Below, one piece after another: positions 1 through 7,180 of a DNA stretch of 64,000 nucleotides. The position numbers and the translations under genes are program-made. The stretch's first letter is position 1. Every line of letters begins with the position of its first letter. This DNA is from Streptococcus peroris ATCC 700780 (GTDB lineage: Bacteria; Bacillota; Bacilli; Lactobacillales; Streptococcaceae). The notes beneath the pieces are model-generated. The model saw only the letters and a list, made by a program, of their open reading frames with translations, made no database searches and was not told the origin of the DNA. The stretch spans positions 268,981 through 332,980 of the forward strand of contig NZ_GL732463.1 in assembly GCF_000187585.1 (NCBI RefSeq). The letters run 5' to 3'.

Positions 1-3
1 TCA

Positions 4-32
4 TTGTTCCTTGAGCCTTTTTGTGTTACAAT
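4..32 (+). promoter_or_regulatory. Promoter for the DUF4651-ytpP-ytpR operon
   Basis: A -35 TTGTTC (4-9) and a -10 TACAAT (27-32) are separated by 17 bp. Transcription would begin at about base 39, which is the A of the first ATG, so the first message may be leaderless. Confidence 0.5.
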
Positions 33-38
33 GTTAGC

Positions 39-329
39 ATGAAAACGAAAAATATTATTAAAACAGGTTTAGTCGTGGCAGGGCTTGGAGCACTTGCTTT
101 TGGAGCTAAGAAAGTAGCTGATGATCACAAACTCATGAAGACGCAGGAAGAGTTGACTGCTATTGTGCGTGACTATTTCTCAGAAATGGGTGAGATTGGG
201 ACTCTCTATGTCCAAGTATACGAAAGTAGCCTAGAACGTCTTGTTGGTGGTGTCATTTTTGAAGATGGTCGTCACTATACCTTTGTCTATGAAGATGAAG
301 ATCTCTTCTACGAGGAGGAAGTCTTATGA
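39..329 (+). CDS. DUF4651 family small membrane-anchored protein
   Basis: A 96-residue protein with a basic start and one hydrophobic segment (about residues 7-22, rich in Gly, Leu and Ala), then an acidic soluble domain ending in a run of Glu and Asp. I match it to the streptococcal DUF4651 family, which has no known function, and it is probably anchored to the membrane facing outward. The ATG at 39 is chosen over the upstream TTG at 21, which lies inside the promoter. No Shine-Dalgarno sequence precedes it, fitting a leaderless start. The gene overlaps ytpP by 4 nt (ATGA), so the two are translationally coupled. Confidence 0.7.
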   Translation: MKTKNIIKTGLVVAGLGALAFGAKKVADDHKLMKTQEELTAIVRDYFSEMGEIGTLYVQVYESSLERLVGGVIFEDGRHYTFVYEDEDLFYEEEVL

Positions 330-643
330 TTTCTCCTAAAAATATAGAAGAATTAGCAAATCTAGTAGAGCAGGATGGCAAGAAGGTCTTCCTTTTTGTT
401 GCGGATTGGTGCGGCGACTGCCGTTATATCTATCCTGCCTTGCCAGAGATTGAGGAGGCAAATCCAGAGTTCACTTTTATACGGGTAGACCGAGATGAGT
501 ACATGGAACTTGCTAAACTTTGGGATGTATACGGGATTCCAAGTCTTGTTGTTTTAGACAAGGACAAGGAGATTGGACGTTTTGTCAATCGTGACCGTAA
601 AACCAAGGGGCAAATCAATGACTTTTTAGCAAGTTTGAAATAG
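326..643 (+). CDS. ytpP: Thioredoxin-family protein YtpP
   Basis: A 105-residue, single-domain thioredoxin-like protein. The redox motif is WCGDC (Trp28, Cys29, Cys32), followed by the helix and the cis-Pro region (YGIPSLVV) expected of the fold. YtpP-type proteins are cytoplasmic thiol oxidoreductases; in Firmicutes they are linked to low-molecular-weight thiol reduction. Here the gene sits between DUF4651 and ytpR, the usual Firmicute pairing with ytpR. The start overlaps the previous stop codon. The fold is clear; the substrate is unknown. Confidence 0.85.
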   Translation: MISPKNIEELANLVEQDGKKVFLFVADWCGDCRYIYPALPEIEEANPEFTFIRVDRDEYMELAKLWDVYGIPSLVVLDKDKEIGRFVNRDRKTKGQINDFLASLK

Positions 644-652
644 GAGAAAAGA

Positions 653-1303
653 ATGATTTTTACATATAATAAAGAACATGTCGGCGATGTCCTGATGGTC
701 ATCGTGAAAAACAGTGGAGATGCCAAACTAGATGTTGAGCGTAAAGGTAATGTAGCGCGTGTTTTCCTAAAAGAAACTGGTGAGACTGTCGCTTGGAACA
801 TTTTTGAAGTTTCTAGCATGTTTGAGATCGCTGAGCGCGGGCAAGTCTTTTTAACTGACGAACAAGTAGCTCGTTTGAACCAAGAATTGCAGGCTCAAGG
901 GTTTACTGAAGAGATTATTAATGACAAGGAACCGAAATTTGTGGTTGGTGAGATTGTAGAAATGGTTGCGCATCCAGATAGTGACCACCTCAATATCTGC
1001 CAAGTTGCTGTTGGGAATGATAAAACAGTACAAATCGTTGCTGGTGCTCCCAATGCACGTGTTGGTTTGAAAACCATTGTTGCTCTTCCTGGAGCCATGA
1101 TGCCAAAAGGCAATCTCATTTTCCCAGGGGAACTTCGTGGGGAAAAGAGTTTTGGTATGATGTGTAGTCCTCGTGAACTTGCCTTGCCAAATGCTCCCCA
1201 AAAACGTGGTGTCATTGAATTGTCAGACGACCAGGTAGTTGGAACACCCTTTGACCCAGCTACACACTGGACTCGATTACCAACGACAACAGCGAATTGT
1301 TGA
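653..1303 (+). CDS. ytpR: YtpR-like tRNA-binding domain protein
   Basis: A 216-residue protein. The N-terminal 90 residues resemble DUF4479, and the rest is an EMAP/tRNA-binding OB-fold like the extra domain of the PheRS beta chain (VGEIVEMVAHPDSDHL, then IVAGAPNAR and GMMCSPREL). It probably binds tRNA or other structured RNA in the cytoplasm. AGGAGA lies just upstream of the ATG, 9 nt after ytpP, so it belongs to the same operon. From memory the family is slightly shorter (about 208). The last eight or so residues (TRLPTTTANC) look unlike the usual end, which may reflect a rearranged 3' junction. Confidence 0.8.
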   Translation: MIFTYNKEHVGDVLMVIVKNSGDAKLDVERKGNVARVFLKETGETVAWNIFEVSSMFEIAERGQVFLTDEQVARLNQELQAQGFTEEIINDKEPKFVVGEIVEMVAHPDSDHLNICQVAVGNDKTVQIVAGAPNARVGLKTIVALPGAMMPKGNLIFPGELRGEKSFGMMCSPRELALPNAPQKRGVIELSDDQVVGTPFDPATHWTRLPTTTANC

Positions 1304-1437
1304 GTGTGTAACTTTGCTCGTGAAATCCTAGAAATCTTTTGGCGAAAGTTTTTTAAGTCTTGAATTGTGCACCTAGTTTGACAATTCAGGACAAATGAAT
1401 AACCATGTCGCCCTACTAATGTTGAGGAGAAATATTT

Positions 1438-2109
1438 ATGCCTGATTTTGCTAAAATAGATAAAAAGTCTGTATATACTACGATCATTGGTTTGTTTCTA
1501 ATGGCAGTATTGTCTTTGACAAAGATAATACCTAAGCTTTCTTTGTCAGGTCTCACTGTACTGATTGGTATTCTCTTTTTCTTTGTTCTTGAACATTTTG
1601 ATAAAAAATCACATATAGAATCAGGTTTGCGCTTTAAATCATTTTTCGATGATTTGAAAAAACAAGGGGTAATTCTTTTGGTCTTGCTTCCTGTAGGAAC
1701 CGCTGCAGCAACTTTGATTATCGGCGATATGATATTTAAGGGCGCTTTTGCTAGTCATATTTTGGGAAGAACGGATGGTATGTTATCCTTCGATAAAATA
1801 CCGCTTCTTATGGTTCAAATAGTAATCGCAGCCTTGGGGGAAGAAATTGCATGGAGAGGTTTCTTTCTTGGTAAGTCAATGAGAATTATACCATTTTGGC
1901 TTTGTGCCATTCTATCTTCTTTATTGTTCGCGATAGCCCATATTTCTAGTGGAAGCGTTGGGCTTGTAAGCTACGATATTTTCATGATTTTTGTTGATAG
2001 TATCATCTATGCAATGATTTATAAAAAGTCTGGGAATTGTTTGATTTCTACACTTTCTCATATTCTTGGAAATGCAACAGGAATTCTTTTGCTAATGATG
2101 TATAGCTAG
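1438..2109 (+). CDS. CPBP (CAAX/Abi) family intramembrane protease
   Basis: A 223-residue polytopic membrane protein with about six hydrophobic segments. The signature motifs are present: Glu-Glu plus Arg in EEIAWRG (Glu135-Glu136), FAIAHIS with the first His, and a C-terminal HILGNA. CPBP proteins are glutamate-type intramembrane proteases; in streptococci and lactobacilli many lie beside bacteriocin loci and act in self-immunity, but no bacteriocin gene is visible here. GAGGAG precedes the ATG. It follows ytpR after 134 bp with no clear terminator, so read-through is possible. The substrate is unknown. Confidence 0.85.
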   Translation: MPDFAKIDKKSVYTTIIGLFLMAVLSLTKIIPKLSLSGLTVLIGILFFFVLEHFDKKSHIESGLRFKSFFDDLKKQGVILLVLLPVGTAAATLIIGDMIFKGAFASHILGRTDGMLSFDKIPLLMVQIVIAALGEEIAWRGFFLGKSMRIIPFWLCAILSSLLFAIAHISSGSVGLVSYDIFMIFVDSIIYAMIYKKSGNCLISTLSHILGNATGILLLMMYS

Positions 2110-2250
2110 ACAGATTTTAATGTTATCTAGCTAATAAAGGATTTTCATTATAGGGAGGAAATGGTCACTATCAGCAAAAGAGGGCTAGATGACTTGATTT
2201 ATAAAAGTAAGGAATCTTGCTAAAAACTTGAATAATAAAAAGCATTGTTT
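2110..2250 (+). other. Intergenic stretch with a 20-codon ORF behind a strong SD
   Basis: No full gene is seen. A 20-codon ORF (2161-2223) follows a very strong Shine-Dalgarno, AGGGAGG (2152-2158), but the spacing to its ATG is only about 2 nt. The ORF stops 27 bp before the IS-like sequence that begins at 2251. It may be the 5' stub of a gene broken by that insertion, or chance. Confidence 0.2.
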
Positions 2251-2340
2251 TGTACAGACCCCAAAAAGTTAGACAATTAATTTATCCAAAGGATTTAGTT
2301 CTGTATTGCACAAGACTGAGTCCTTTTGCTATCTTTATAA
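2251..2340 (+). mobile_element. Remnant of an IS3-type (IS150-like) insertion sequence end
   Basis: The string TGTACAGACCCCAAAAAGTT at 2251, followed by TAGACAAT and then a GGATTTAGTTCTGTATTGCAC-like stretch split around an ACTGAGTCCTTT motif, resembles the left terminal and leader region I remember from streptococcal IS3/IS150-group elements. No transposase frame or opposite end is present, so only a scrap is left. The identification is from memory and should be checked by alignment. Confidence 0.45.
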
Positions 2341-2347
2341 GTTTTAC

Positions 2348-2545
2348 ATGATTTACTTGTGGTTTATCCTCATAATTTCCATAATGGCTATCGGTATTTT
2401 ATCCCTTGGAGTAGTAGCTGGTATGGGAGGAAAACTTACGTTTGGTTTCTTTGTTTTATCTTTTTTAGGTGTAGTTCTATTTAGTTTCTATATTTTTAGT
2501 ATTCTAAAAGAGATAAAGGAATTAAAGCAAATAAAAGGTAAGTGA
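2348..2545 (+). CDS. Small two-helix membrane protein, possibly truncated
   Basis: A 65-residue protein that is almost entirely two hydrophobic segments (about residues 2-25 and 30-53) with a short Lys/Glu tail. I do not recognise the family. The ATG at 2348 is the first in frame that lies outside the IS-like sequence; reading back to a TTG at 2306 would take coding sequence into the IS scrap. No good Shine-Dalgarno precedes 2348. The ORF could be the 3' part of a longer membrane-protein gene whose 5' end was replaced by the insertion. Expression is uncertain. Confidence 0.4.
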   Translation: MIYLWFILIISIMAIGILSLGVVAGMGGKLTFGFFVLSFLGVVLFSFYIFSILKEIKELKQIKGK

Positions 2546-2724
2546 ATAGATAGACGTAATCTAATTTGAATTGTCTTTATCTGGGCTATACATCCGTATC
2601 TTGAACAGGTTACTAAAAAGTTACTAAAATTTGAAAAATGAGTCTATTTTGAAAGATTCAAAAGTCCTAAAACCCTATTAAAACAAGGATATAAGATTTA
2701 AAAAGTGTATTCATGGAACTGTTT

Positions 2725-2747
2725 AATCACTAAAAGTGATTTATAAT
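2725..2747 (+). promoter_or_regulatory. Inverted repeat abutting a -10 box before the dehydrogenase gene
   Basis: AATCACT (2725-2731) and AGTGATT (2735-2741) form a perfect 7-bp inverted repeat with a 3-bp centre. It directly touches a TATAAT -10 box (2742-2747). The -35 is poor, so the repeat looks like an operator lying across the core promoter. The cognate regulator is not known. Confidence 0.4.
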
Positions 2748-2767
2748 CTTTGACAGAGGGAAATAAG

Positions 2768-3529
2768 ATGGCAAAAAATGTAGTCATTACAGGTGCAACA
2801 TCAGGTATTGGTGAAGCCATTGCGCGTGCTTATCTAGAAAAAGGTGAGAATGTTGTACTCACAGGGCGTCGAACAGAAAGACTTGAGGTCCTAAAAAACG
2901 AGTTTGTAGAAGCCTTTCCGAATCAAAAAGTCTGGACCTTTCCGTTAGATGTAACAGATATGAGCATGGTAAAGACTGTTTGTTCAGAAATGCTAGAAAT
3001 TGTAGGTCAGGTTGATATCTTGGTCAATAATGCTGGACTTGCTTTAGGCTTAGCTCCTTATCAGGACTATGAAGAGTTGGATATGTTGACCATGCTGGAT
3101 ACCAATGTCAAGGGTTTGATGGCAGTTACACGCTGTCTCTTGCCTTCCATGGTAGCAGCTAATCAAGGCCATATCATCAATATGGGATCTACTGCAGGGA
3201 TTTTCGCATATGCGGGTGCAGCAGTCTATTCAGCAACCAAGGCTGCAGTCAAAACTTTTTCGGATGGCTTAAGGATTGATACCATTGCTACAGATATCAA
3301 GGTGACCACTATTCAACCTGGAATTGTAGAGACGGATTTTTCTAAGGTACGTTTTCATGGAGATGAAGCACGGGCTGCGACTGTTTACCAGGGGCTTGAG
3401 GCCTTGCAAGCGCAAGATATCGCTGATGCAGTAGTTTATGTGACCAGTCAACCACGTCGTGTACAAATCACAGATATGACAATCATGGCTAATCAACAAG
3501 CTACTGGGTTTACGATTCACAGAGATTAA
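2768..3529 (+). CDS. Short-chain dehydrogenase/reductase (YdfG-like)
   Basis: A 253-residue classical SDR. The cofactor motif TGATSGIGEA is at about residues 8-17, an Arg pair (GRRTER) after beta-2 suggests NADP preference, NNAG is present, and the catalytic Ser-Tyr-Lys set is in MGSTAG and YSATK. The C-terminal part resembles the E. coli YdfG/serine 3-dehydrogenase group, which oxidises 3-hydroxy acids such as serine and allo-threonine. The exact substrate cannot be read from sequence. The ATG at 2768 follows GAGGG; the TTG at 2750 overlaps the promoter. It appears monocistronic, ending at the hairpin terminator at 3539. Confidence 0.88.
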   Translation: MAKNVVITGATSGIGEAIARAYLEKGENVVLTGRRTERLEVLKNEFVEAFPNQKVWTFPLDVTDMSMVKTVCSEMLEIVGQVDILVNNAGLALGLAPYQDYEELDMLTMLDTNVKGLMAVTRCLLPSMVAANQGHIINMGSTAGIFAYAGAAVYSATKAAVKTFSDGLRIDTIATDIKVTTIQPGIVETDFSKVRFHGDEARAATVYQGLEALQAQDIADAVVYVTSQPRRVQITDMTIMANQQATGFTIHRD

Positions 3530-3538
3530 TATTATTTT

Positions 3539-3568
3539 AAAAAAAGTTACAAATGTTGTAACTTTTTT
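3539..3568 (+). terminator. Intrinsic terminator after the SDR gene
   Basis: AAAGTTACAA and TTGTAACTTT pair across a 3-nt loop, flanked by A and T runs, so the hairpin can work in both directions. Its T tract also forms the T-rich stretch just upstream of the ComX box of ssbB. Confidence 0.8.
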
Positions 3569-3576
3569 CGATTTCC

Positions 3577-3584
3577 TTCGAATA
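3577..3584 (+). promoter_or_regulatory. ComX (sigma-X) cin/com box of ssbB
   Basis: TTCGAATA matches the streptococcal late-competence box TNCGAATA. It lies 20 bp before the ssbB start codon and downstream of a T run, as expected for a sigma-X promoter. No good vegetative promoter is seen in the same interval. Confidence 0.85.
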
Positions 3585-3604
3585 AGTAAGTAGGAGGATG
3601 AAAA

Positions 3605-4000
3605 ATGTATAATAAAGTTATTATGATTGGACGTTTAACGTCTACACCAGAATTGCACAAAACCAACAACGACAAGTCTGTGGCTCGTGCGACGATTGCT
3701 ATTAACCGTCGTTTCAAGGACCAGAATGGGGAACGCGAAGCTGACTTCATCAATATTGTTGTCTGGGGCAAACTGGCTGAAACCTTGGCTAGCTACGCGA
3801 CTAAAGGCAGTCTCATTTCTGTCGATGGGGAGCTCCGTACCCGTAAGTTTGAGAAGAATGGTCAGACCAACTATGTGACCGAAGTTCTCGCTACAGGCTT
3901 CCAACTTTTGGAAAGTCGTGCTCAACGTGCTATGCGTGAAAATAATGCTGGTCAAGACTTAGCAGATCTGGTTTTGGAAGAGGAGGAGCTTCCTTTCTAG
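3605..4000 (+). CDS. ssbB: Single-stranded DNA-binding protein SsbB (competence-induced)
   Basis: A 131-residue protein made of an OB-fold SSB domain (MIGRLTSTPEL at the start, AINRRFKDQNGEREADF, VVWGKLAE) and a short acidic tail ending in LPF, the conserved C-terminal tip that recruits partner proteins. The length matches SsbB (about 131) rather than the longer housekeeping SsbA (about 156). SsbB coats incoming single-stranded DNA during transformation. The ComX box upstream and the location next to lev-groESL support this assignment. GGAGG precedes the ATG. Confidence 0.93.
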   Translation: MYNKVIMIGRLTSTPELHKTNNDKSVARATIAINRRFKDQNGEREADFINIVVWGKLAETLASYATKGSLISVDGELRTRKFEKNGQTNYVTEVLATGFQLLESRAQRAMRENNAGQDLADLVLEEEELPF

Positions 4001-4010
4001 AATCAATTAT

Positions 4011-4047
4011 AGAAAAAAGCTGGTTCGTTTATAGACTGGCTTTTTCT
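4011..4047 (+). terminator. Intrinsic terminator after ssbB
   Basis: AAAAAGCTGGT pairs with ACTGGCTTTTT (two G-U pairs) and is followed by T residues. Confidence 0.75.
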
Positions 4048-4190
4048 ATTGTTTCTAGTTTTATTGTTCGGAAATTACTTCTTAAAATAGGTCAAATAAA
4101 TGTCCTTGTACAATAAAATCAAGCATTTTTTTTGAAAAAGTAGTAGAATAAAGTAATATATATTCAAAATTTTCAGAAAAGGAATGAAAT

Positions 4191-5174
4191 TTGAAGGAAA
4201 ATAAAGAGAAAAAAGAATTGTTGAAATGGATGATAAAGCGTATATTACTGCTGATTCCAGTTGTCTGTATTCTCTTTTGGATTTTTGGCCGTTGTCAAAC
4301 AAGTGGCATCAAGGATCAGACTAAAATTGGTGTAACCTATATGACCATGAACAATGAGTTCTATAAAAGTATTCATTCGGAAATTAGTCGAATTTCCGAT
4401 GAAAGAGGAGCTCTTGTTTGCGTCCGAGATCCAGAATTGGATGAAGAAAGGCAGAGCCAGCAGATTGATGATTTTTGTGCTCAAAAAGTTGATGTGATTG
4501 TGATCAATCCGGTCAAGGGGGATAGCCAGTCCATTTTAACTGCTCTTGAAAAAGCTAGAAAACAAGGAATTAAAATCATTGCAGTCGATACCCAATTGAA
4601 AAATTTTAAGCCCGATGCAAGTATTGTATCTGATAACTACCAAGCGGGAGTAATGATTGCTAAAGAGCTCATGAAACGTTCTTCTAGCGCTCGAGTCCTC
4701 CTTTTGGAGCATAAAGGGACTGTCTCAGCAGATACGCGGATTCAGGGGTTTAAAGACACTATAGAGGGGCACAGTTCTTATCAGATTGTATCGGAACTAG
4801 AAACCAAGGGGCAAACGGAGATCGCCATGCCGGCTGTCCAGAATTTTTTACAATCAGGGATTGAAATTGATACCTTGGTTGCCTTAAATGACCGCTCGGC
4901 TATAGGAGCTTTAGCTGCAATTAAGGAGCAAGGAAATAGCCAGTCCATTGCAATTTATGGAATCGATGGCTCACCAGATATGAAATCCTTGTTGCACTCG
5001 ACGGATGATGTAGTGGGAACCGTTGCTCAATCTCCCTTGAAGATGGGAGACCGTGTTATGGAAGTTATCCAAGATATTTCTGAAGGGAAGAGCTATACCA
5101 AAGAGGTGATCATTCCAGTTGAAATGATGACAAAGGAAAACATTGATCAGTTTGATGTGAATGGGTGGCAGTAA
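4191..5174 (+). CDS. levQ: Membrane-anchored sugar-binding protein LevQ
   Basis: A 327-residue protein with one N-terminal membrane helix (about residues 18-33) and an extracellular type 1 periplasmic-binding fold of the RbsB/LacI kind (KIGVTYMTMNNEFYKSI, VDVIVINPV, YGIDGSPDM). The cysteines near the helix do not fit a lipobox, so it is an anchored sensor rather than a lipoprotein. In S. mutans LevQ works with LevT and a two-component pair to sense fructose and mannose. The TTG start at 4191 has AAAGGAA 7 nt upstream; no ATG in frame has an RBS. It overlaps the kinase gene by 1 nt. Confidence 0.82.
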   Translation: MKENKEKKELLKWMIKRILLLIPVVCILFWIFGRCQTSGIKDQTKIGVTYMTMNNEFYKSIHSEISRISDERGALVCVRDPELDEERQSQQIDDFCAQKVDVIVINPVKGDSQSILTALEKARKQGIKIIAVDTQLKNFKPDASIVSDNYQAGVMIAKELMKRSSSARVLLLEHKGTVSADTRIQGFKDTIEGHSSYQIVSELETKGQTEIAMPAVQNFLQSGIEIDTLVALNDRSAIGALAAIKEQGNSQSIAIYGIDGSPDMKSLLHSTDDVVGTVAQSPLKMGDRVMEVIQDISEGKSYTKEVIIPVEMMTKENIDQFDVNGWQ

Positions 5175-6490
5175 TGAGAAAGTTTAGAGGTGTTCGATAC
5201 AGTTTGGCCATTCTTATGGTCGTGAATTTTATTGCTGTTATGCTCAACAGCATCATCTATCTTCAAGCAACCAACTATATCATTGCTCAACGCCAAGCCT
5301 CTCTATTATTGGAGCGCCTAGAGCGTATTCCTTTTGCTCCATCTACGACTTTTTGGTTGTCAGCAATCTTATTTGCTGGGATTGCCTTAATCTCAATGAG
5401 TCGTTATAGACCTCAAACAAGTCGATGGTCCATTTTTGATAAGAGGAATCTTCTAGAGATTCTCCTGATGTTACTGTTGATGTGGGTTCAGAACATAGCT
5501 TATAACGGGCTCATTCTCTTGGTTTTTGCAGATATCTTCTATGGCTCCAAAGAGTTGAATACCAAGAGAGATCGGAAGTATTGGTTTGCCTTTATCCTAG
5601 TGAGCTTCTTGATGCTCCTTGTAACCAATTCAGACGTCTTTTCGCTTTTCTTCCCAATTCCTTCTCTTGATACCTATATTCATTTTTATCCTGAATCTAT
5701 CCGTATTTTGGCCTTTTTCTTAAAGAATTCCCTCTACGCCTTGAATATGGTACTCTTCATTATTTCACTTTTATTTTATATCATGAATGTCCTTGCGGAA
5801 AACCATGAAGTTGAACAAGAGCTGGCCATGGTGTCCAAGGTTAATACCGAGTTGAACAACTATATGGCCTTATCTGAGAAGATTGCAGAGGATCGGGAGC
5901 GCAAGCGGATTGCTCGGGAGATTCACGATACCTTGGGACACGCGTTAACAGGGATTTCAGCAGGTTTAGATGCTGTCGGGGTCTTGATTGATATCAATCC
6001 AAGTCGTGCCAAAGAGCAGGTAAAAAACGTATCAGAAGTCGTCCGTGAAGGAATCCAGGATGTGAGAGGCTCTCTCAATCGCCTTCGTCCAGGAGCCCTT
6101 GAGGAGCGAACTCTCAAAGATGCTTTAGAAAAGACAATCCGCGAGTACCAAATTCTTTCAAACTTGCAAGTTGATCTCAACTATGAATGGATCGATGTCG
6201 ATATGGACGTCATGATTGAAGATACAATCTTTCGTGTGATACAAGAGTCTATGACTAATGCGGTTCGCCACGGTCATGCCAGCCACATGGACCTCCATTT
6301 TTTTGAGGACGAAGAAGATTACATGATTGAGTTGCAGGATAATGGAGTTGGGTTTGAAACCTTGACCTATGGCTACGGACTCAAACAGATGATGGAGCGT
6401 ATTTCAATTCTAGGAGGCCAGCTTCAATTTGAAAGTCGCGATGGATTTTTCACACGTGTTAGTTTACCAAAATATAAAGAAGGGAGATAA
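5174..6490 (+). CDS. levS: Histidine kinase of the Lev four-component system
   Basis: A 438-residue membrane sensor kinase. About six hydrophobic segments fill residues 10-210, followed by a linker helix, a HisKA_3 dimerisation domain with His251 in REIHDTLGHALTG, and an HATPase domain (ESMTNAVRHGHA, DNGVGFE, GYGLKQMMERI). This is the NarL/DesK class. Little of it is extracellular, so ligand recognition probably comes from the two neighbouring binding proteins. The start codon overlaps the levQ stop (TAATG). I use levS for the kinase and levR for the regulator; these names may be swapped in some annotations. Confidence 0.87.
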   Translation: MRKFRGVRYSLAILMVVNFIAVMLNSIIYLQATNYIIAQRQASLLLERLERIPFAPSTTFWLSAILFAGIALISMSRYRPQTSRWSIFDKRNLLEILLMLLLMWVQNIAYNGLILLVFADIFYGSKELNTKRDRKYWFAFILVSFLMLLVTNSDVFSLFFPIPSLDTYIHFYPESIRILAFFLKNSLYALNMVLFIISLLFYIMNVLAENHEVEQELAMVSKVNTELNNYMALSEKIAEDRERKRIAREIHDTLGHALTGISAGLDAVGVLIDINPSRAKEQVKNVSEVVREGIQDVRGSLNRLRPGALEERTLKDALEKTIREYQILSNLQVDLNYEWIDVDMDVMIEDTIFRVIQESMTNAVRHGHASHMDLHFFEDEEDYMIELQDNGVGFETLTYGYGLKQMMERISILGGQLQFESRDGFFTRVSLPKYKEGR

Positions 6491-6493
6491 TAG

Positions 6494-7180
6494 ATGATGA
6501 TAAAAGTAATGGTGGCGGATGACCAGTCCTTGATTCGAGAATCTCTGAAAATTATTTTGTCGGCCTACTCAGATATTGAAGTGGTAGCCACAGTGGAAGA
6601 TGGGAATCATGTCTTGTCTAGCATTCCACACTCGCATCCGGATTTAATCTTAATGGATATTCGGATGCCAGGCATGGATGGGGTTTTGGCTACAAAAGAA
6701 GTAAAAGAGCACTATCCGGATATCAAAATTATTATTTTAACAACCTTTGACGATGATGAATTTATCTATAGTGCGCTCAAGTATGGTGCTTCAGGGTATC
6801 TCTTAAAAGGAGCCTCGACAGAGGAGCTTTATGAAGCTATTAAGGTGGTGCATCAGGGAGGAGCAATGATCAACCCTGATATCGCAAGCAAGGTCTTTCA
6901 AATTTTCTCGCAAATGGCCAAATCAAATTTCTCTATTGCTGTGGATGAGGATAACGTTAAGGATTTGAGCACGACGGAATGGCGCATTATCCAAGAGATT
7001 GGCTATGGTGAGTCAAATAAAGAGATTGCGGCTAAACTCTTCTTATCAGAAGGAACTGTTCGTAATTACTTATCAACGATTTTGTCGAAATTAAACCTAA
7101 GAGATCGAACGCAATTAGCGATTTGGTCAGTCCAAACAGGAGTGACCCGACGTGATTTTTCAAAAGGAAATACGGAATGA
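6494..7180 (+). CDS. levR: LuxR-type response regulator of the Lev system
   Basis: A 228-residue NarL-family regulator. The receiver domain carries the acidic pair Asp9-Asp10, the phospho-acceptor Asp55 (LMDIRMPGMDG) and the Thr and Lys of the switch (ILTTF, YLLKGAS). The C-terminal helix-turn-helix is in residues about 160-215 (SNKEIAAKLFLSEGTVRNYL). It probably activates the levDEFG promoter; in S. mutans the Lev system also controls fruA fructanase, which is not in this window. It lies 3 nt after the kinase gene and overlaps the next gene by 4 nt. Confidence 0.88.
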   Translation: MMIKVMVADDQSLIRESLKIILSAYSDIEVVATVEDGNHVLSSIPHSHPDLILMDIRMPGMDGVLATKEVKEHYPDIKIIILTTFDDDEFIYSALKYGASGYLLKGASTEELYEAIKVVHQGGAMINPDIASKVFQIFSQMAKSNFSIAVDEDNVKDLSTTEWRIIQEIGYGESNKEIAAKLFLSEGTVRNYLSTILSKLNLRDRTQLAIWSVQTGVTRRDFSKGNTE

